Below are positions 19,042-21,454 of a stretch of 21,454 bases of DNA, in pieces. Made by a program: the position numbers and the translations under genes. The stretch lies in contig KN880776.1 of assembly GCA_000934385.1 (NCBI GenBank), forward strand, positions 1 to 21,454, written 5' to 3'. The notes beneath the pieces are model-generated. The model was not told where the DNA came from. It made no database searches and was given only the letters and a program-made list of their open reading frames with translations. Position 1 is the first letter of the stretch; every line of letters begins with the position of its first letter. This DNA is from Cylindrobasidium torrendii FP15055 ss-10 (taxonomy: Eukaryota > Basidiomycota > Agaricomycetes > Agaricales > Physalacriaceae).

Positions 19042-20661
19042 CTGAGCAAGTCAGAATGCCAAGCGCGCTACCATCAAGTTCGAATTCGCGGGGACAGCAT
19101 CACTGAGAGCCTCAATAACAATTCAGATTGCAATTGACCACTCCCAGGCCACTTTGAAAGACTTCTCAACCCTGAGCAAGGTATTGGGCTTCGACCCTGC
19201 TTATTGTTCACATCCTTCCTATCATTCGCCCGCTGTCTGTACTAGCTCGTCATTTGTCCCATTGTTCCCCAAATATGGTAAGTACACAACACCTACATCC
19301 CCATTCCTTCACTACCCAACAGTATCGTTCACACTCCGACTTCGACTTCTTTTCGCTTAGGCAGGCCCTGGCGCTAGGTAGTTCTATTTCAAGCCTGCTT
19401 TATGTATGTGCCAGGAGAGCTGGGCCATTCCCCTCGTTAATGCCTCTATGTAGCAAGGTACGCTCCTGGTATTGTTACGCTCTGTACACTTCCCTCGATG
19501 CTTCCAGGCACGTGACTACGTATTCCACCAGTGTCTATGAAAGTGCCGTAATCGCTCTCAACAAAGGCCTATTATGCGGCGTCTCTCAGTCCACCATTCA
19601 CGACCATGCTATGATACCAAGCCCCACCGAAGCACACCGGCCAGATTGCTTCCCATCGTACTAATATTTAAATTATGCGCACCCGGGCTTCCATTGTACT
19701 CATGTGTCAAGCGCAAGGGAGACATGTGGACTCAATATTCAATCTTTGCGATTGTGAGTTCGACAAGTCACAAAGGCTCACAAAGGCCGGCGACCAGTTT
19801 GAGTATGCATACTTAACCTATTCGCATTCTCCGTTGATTCTCCGTTTATAAGCTAGGTTCTTCTACGTATCTCAATTCGATAAACAATAAGCAACCAGTA
19901 AGTGATTTCTCAGACATCACGATAAGAGTATACATAATCCAGCCGAAGCTGAAATGGAAGAGACGTTCGATTTGTGAAACGAAGAAGTCACGATCATGAT
20001 CATCGTGAAGTTCACGAATCACGATGCATGTCTGCAGCATCGGTGCGCACGCCGGGGATAGACAAACAGGCGGAACGGGAAGCAGTGACGCAGCGTTGAG
20101 CTGCCACATTCACCGCCAGAAAGAGTGAGGAAAACATATGTACACACCAAAGAAGGCTTTGGACTCTCACAGATATGTTGAAAACGCAATACGTGCGGAC
20201 ACATAGCCAACCTACACTATGGCTCTCAATCGTGGGGGAGAATCAAGCGGAATTTTCCAAGTGTATTTCTCCATAAATCTACAGTATGACCGTAACTTTC
20301 ATCGGTATTACAGTAGTATTTTGGTTGTTATTCGTAGTATCTGTCCAAAGAGACTCTGAGTGAAGCAACAGTCCCAGTCTTTCACCCACACTATGCTCTG
20401 ATTTCTTTCCAAATATTTGGAGCTGGTTTAAGTGACCTTTAAATGATGAACCTAGCGCTCAACGCGTCGAGATGCTCGCGACAAGCTCGATTATATCCCG
20501 CCGGGCGGTGCCGGTGATGCATCGATGATCGATCATCAGCTCACGCATGATCGCGGATGACAAGGCAACCTTCGGTCTCTTTCACCTTCAACTAACACCA
20601 CGACCACGACACATCCATACATCTACTTTCGCTGTGGTCATATACACATACTAGCAGGAGG
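19042..20661. other. Long spacer before gene A2
   Basis: About 1.6 kb without a supportable gene. An open frame at 19254-19664 lacks an ATG at its start and family features. A 6-bp-stem, 7-nt-loop hairpin (CACGAT then ATCGTG) sits at 19989-20007. A 14-bp perfect palindrome is at 20524-20537, 124 bp before the A2 start. The last 80 bp are C/A-rich with CCACGACCACGACAC, typical of a leader. Confidence 0.5.
20524..20537. promoter_or_regulatory. 14-bp perfect palindrome upstream of A2
   Basis: GATGATCGATCATC reads the same on both strands and lies 124 bp before the A2 start codon. It could be a dimeric regulator site; A1 has no visible counterpart. Function is inference. Confidence 0.35.
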
Positions 20662-21454
20662 ATGTCCGCTGAGCATCCGCACAATCACAACGGGCTCTAT
20701 GCACGACCTCATCTTATTGAATCGCCTCAAGATTTCCCGACAGTTATCTGGCCTGTGACACAAAGTCTGCAGCACTTAGATAAGGTCAGCTTAACATTCA
20801 CTCCTTGAATTGCTCATTCCTCTCACGACGTTTGGAGGTTGCGGACGTCGACCCTATCACGGACTCGTCGCTGGCACGCGCGCTGCAAGCTGCACAATGC
20901 TGCACAATGCGAGTGCGGCGTCTAATGCAAGACAAATTGTATGCAAATGTTGATCCAGAGTCCACTACGCATGCGGTCGGGCTCACTCCTGGGTACATTC
21001 TGGAGCAATGCGTAACAAAGTTGCAAATCCAGTAAGGGTGTGCCCCATCGCGCTTTCCCAAGCAAGCTAATGGTTTCCAGCTTCCAATGTGAATACTCAC
21101 GAGCAATTTATCCCTGCTGCGTAGGCGATAGTTCTTCGCGTCTTCTCCAGCCATATGGGACTGCGACATCTGCGCTGGCTCTACCGATTCTCTTTGCGTC
21201 GAGCGCAGAAAGCGGCGATGGAAGTGTTTCGGGGACCGATGATGCACGCGGAAGCAATTGGCCAGAGGACTTTGATCCACTTCTGCAGGGTCACTTCCTT
21301 CAGACACAATTCGGGCATGACGAAGTCCCCTTTCCTGTATTATTCGTTGCGATTGTTGACGAGGTCTATGAGCTACTCGCCAGCGCTGTTCTTTACAGGC
21401 GCGCCCTGGGAGTCCACACCCCATGTATGGCATTTGCGCACGATCCTCTCAACT
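20662..21454 (+). CDS. Gene A2: paralogue of A1, cut by the window edge
   Basis: Exons 20662-20784, 20838-21031 and 21081 onward, open to the right edge; 230 residues visible. Same structure as A1: MSAEH start, ARPHLIESPQDFP against RPHVVCSPEDFP, THAVGLTPGYILEQ, KLQI followed across the splice by HFQCEYSR, then DPLLQGHFLQTQFGHDEVPF, LLASAVLYRRALGVHTPC and AFAHDPLN. Introns are 53 and 49 nt, in the same positions and phases as in A1. The exon 2 acceptor is a non-consensus GGAG (20834-20837), the only one keeping phase. The middle of exon 3 differs most (Ser/Gly/Asp-rich here). Function unknown. A2 is transcribed away from B1, unlike A1, which points into B2. Confidence 0.75.

Noticed and set aside
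19254..19664. 136-codon plus-strand frame
   Set aside because: Begins without ATG, contains several splice-like sites that do not join in phase, and shows no recognisable protein features.
19989..20007. Hairpin CACGAT / ATCGTG
   Set aside because: A 6-bp stem is expected by chance at this scale, and no neighbouring gene end or T-tract gives it a role.

Overview
The window comes from a filamentous basidiomycete, most likely an Agaricomycete. Genes are dense and split by many GT-AG introns of about 43-60 nt, spacers are short, and several predicted proteins resemble families I know from this class. All gene models were spliced by hand; where a model is given as spliced, the exon phases close exactly unless stated.

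Positions 1-11440 are mostly conserved cellular genes. A secreted-protein first exon (minus, running toward the left edge) is followed by an RNase P/MRP subunit Pop7/Rpp20 (774-1397, minus) and translation release factor eRF1 (1528-3041, plus), which share a 130-bp divergent promoter. Next come an intronless zinc-finger-like protein (3771-4490), a doubtful small gene (4997-5312, minus), a basic-N-terminus conserved protein (6226-7542, minus), a seven-exon M50B-like membrane metalloprotease (7992-9202, minus), an L-rhamnose mutarotase (9777-10227, minus) and, divergently, a Rab11/Ypt3 GTPase with a 5-nt microexon (10470-11440). A low-complexity basic protein of unknown function lies at 11648-12593.

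Positions 12900-21454 are different. Two unrecognised families, called A and B here, each occur twice. A1 (12930-14223, complete, 362 aa) and A2 (20662 to the right edge, truncated) are clear paralogues. B1 (15923-18480, minus, 10 exons, 692 aa) has a decayed partner B2 (14236-15476, plus). B2 starts 13 bp after the A1 stop codon. It is built from about three tandem modules of roughly 400 bp, each a string of microexons (15-57 nt) that all begin and end in the same codon phase. It has no recognisable start and carries a TAG stop at a tyrosine codon conserved in B1. The locus looks like a rearranged duplication of an A-B gene pair. A short copy of the 3' end of the 6226-7542 gene also sits at 15572-15628.

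The strongest candidates for something new are the modular microexon array, the uncharacterised A and B families, and the duplicated A-B arrangement. No tRNA, rRNA, CRISPR array or intact transposon was seen.
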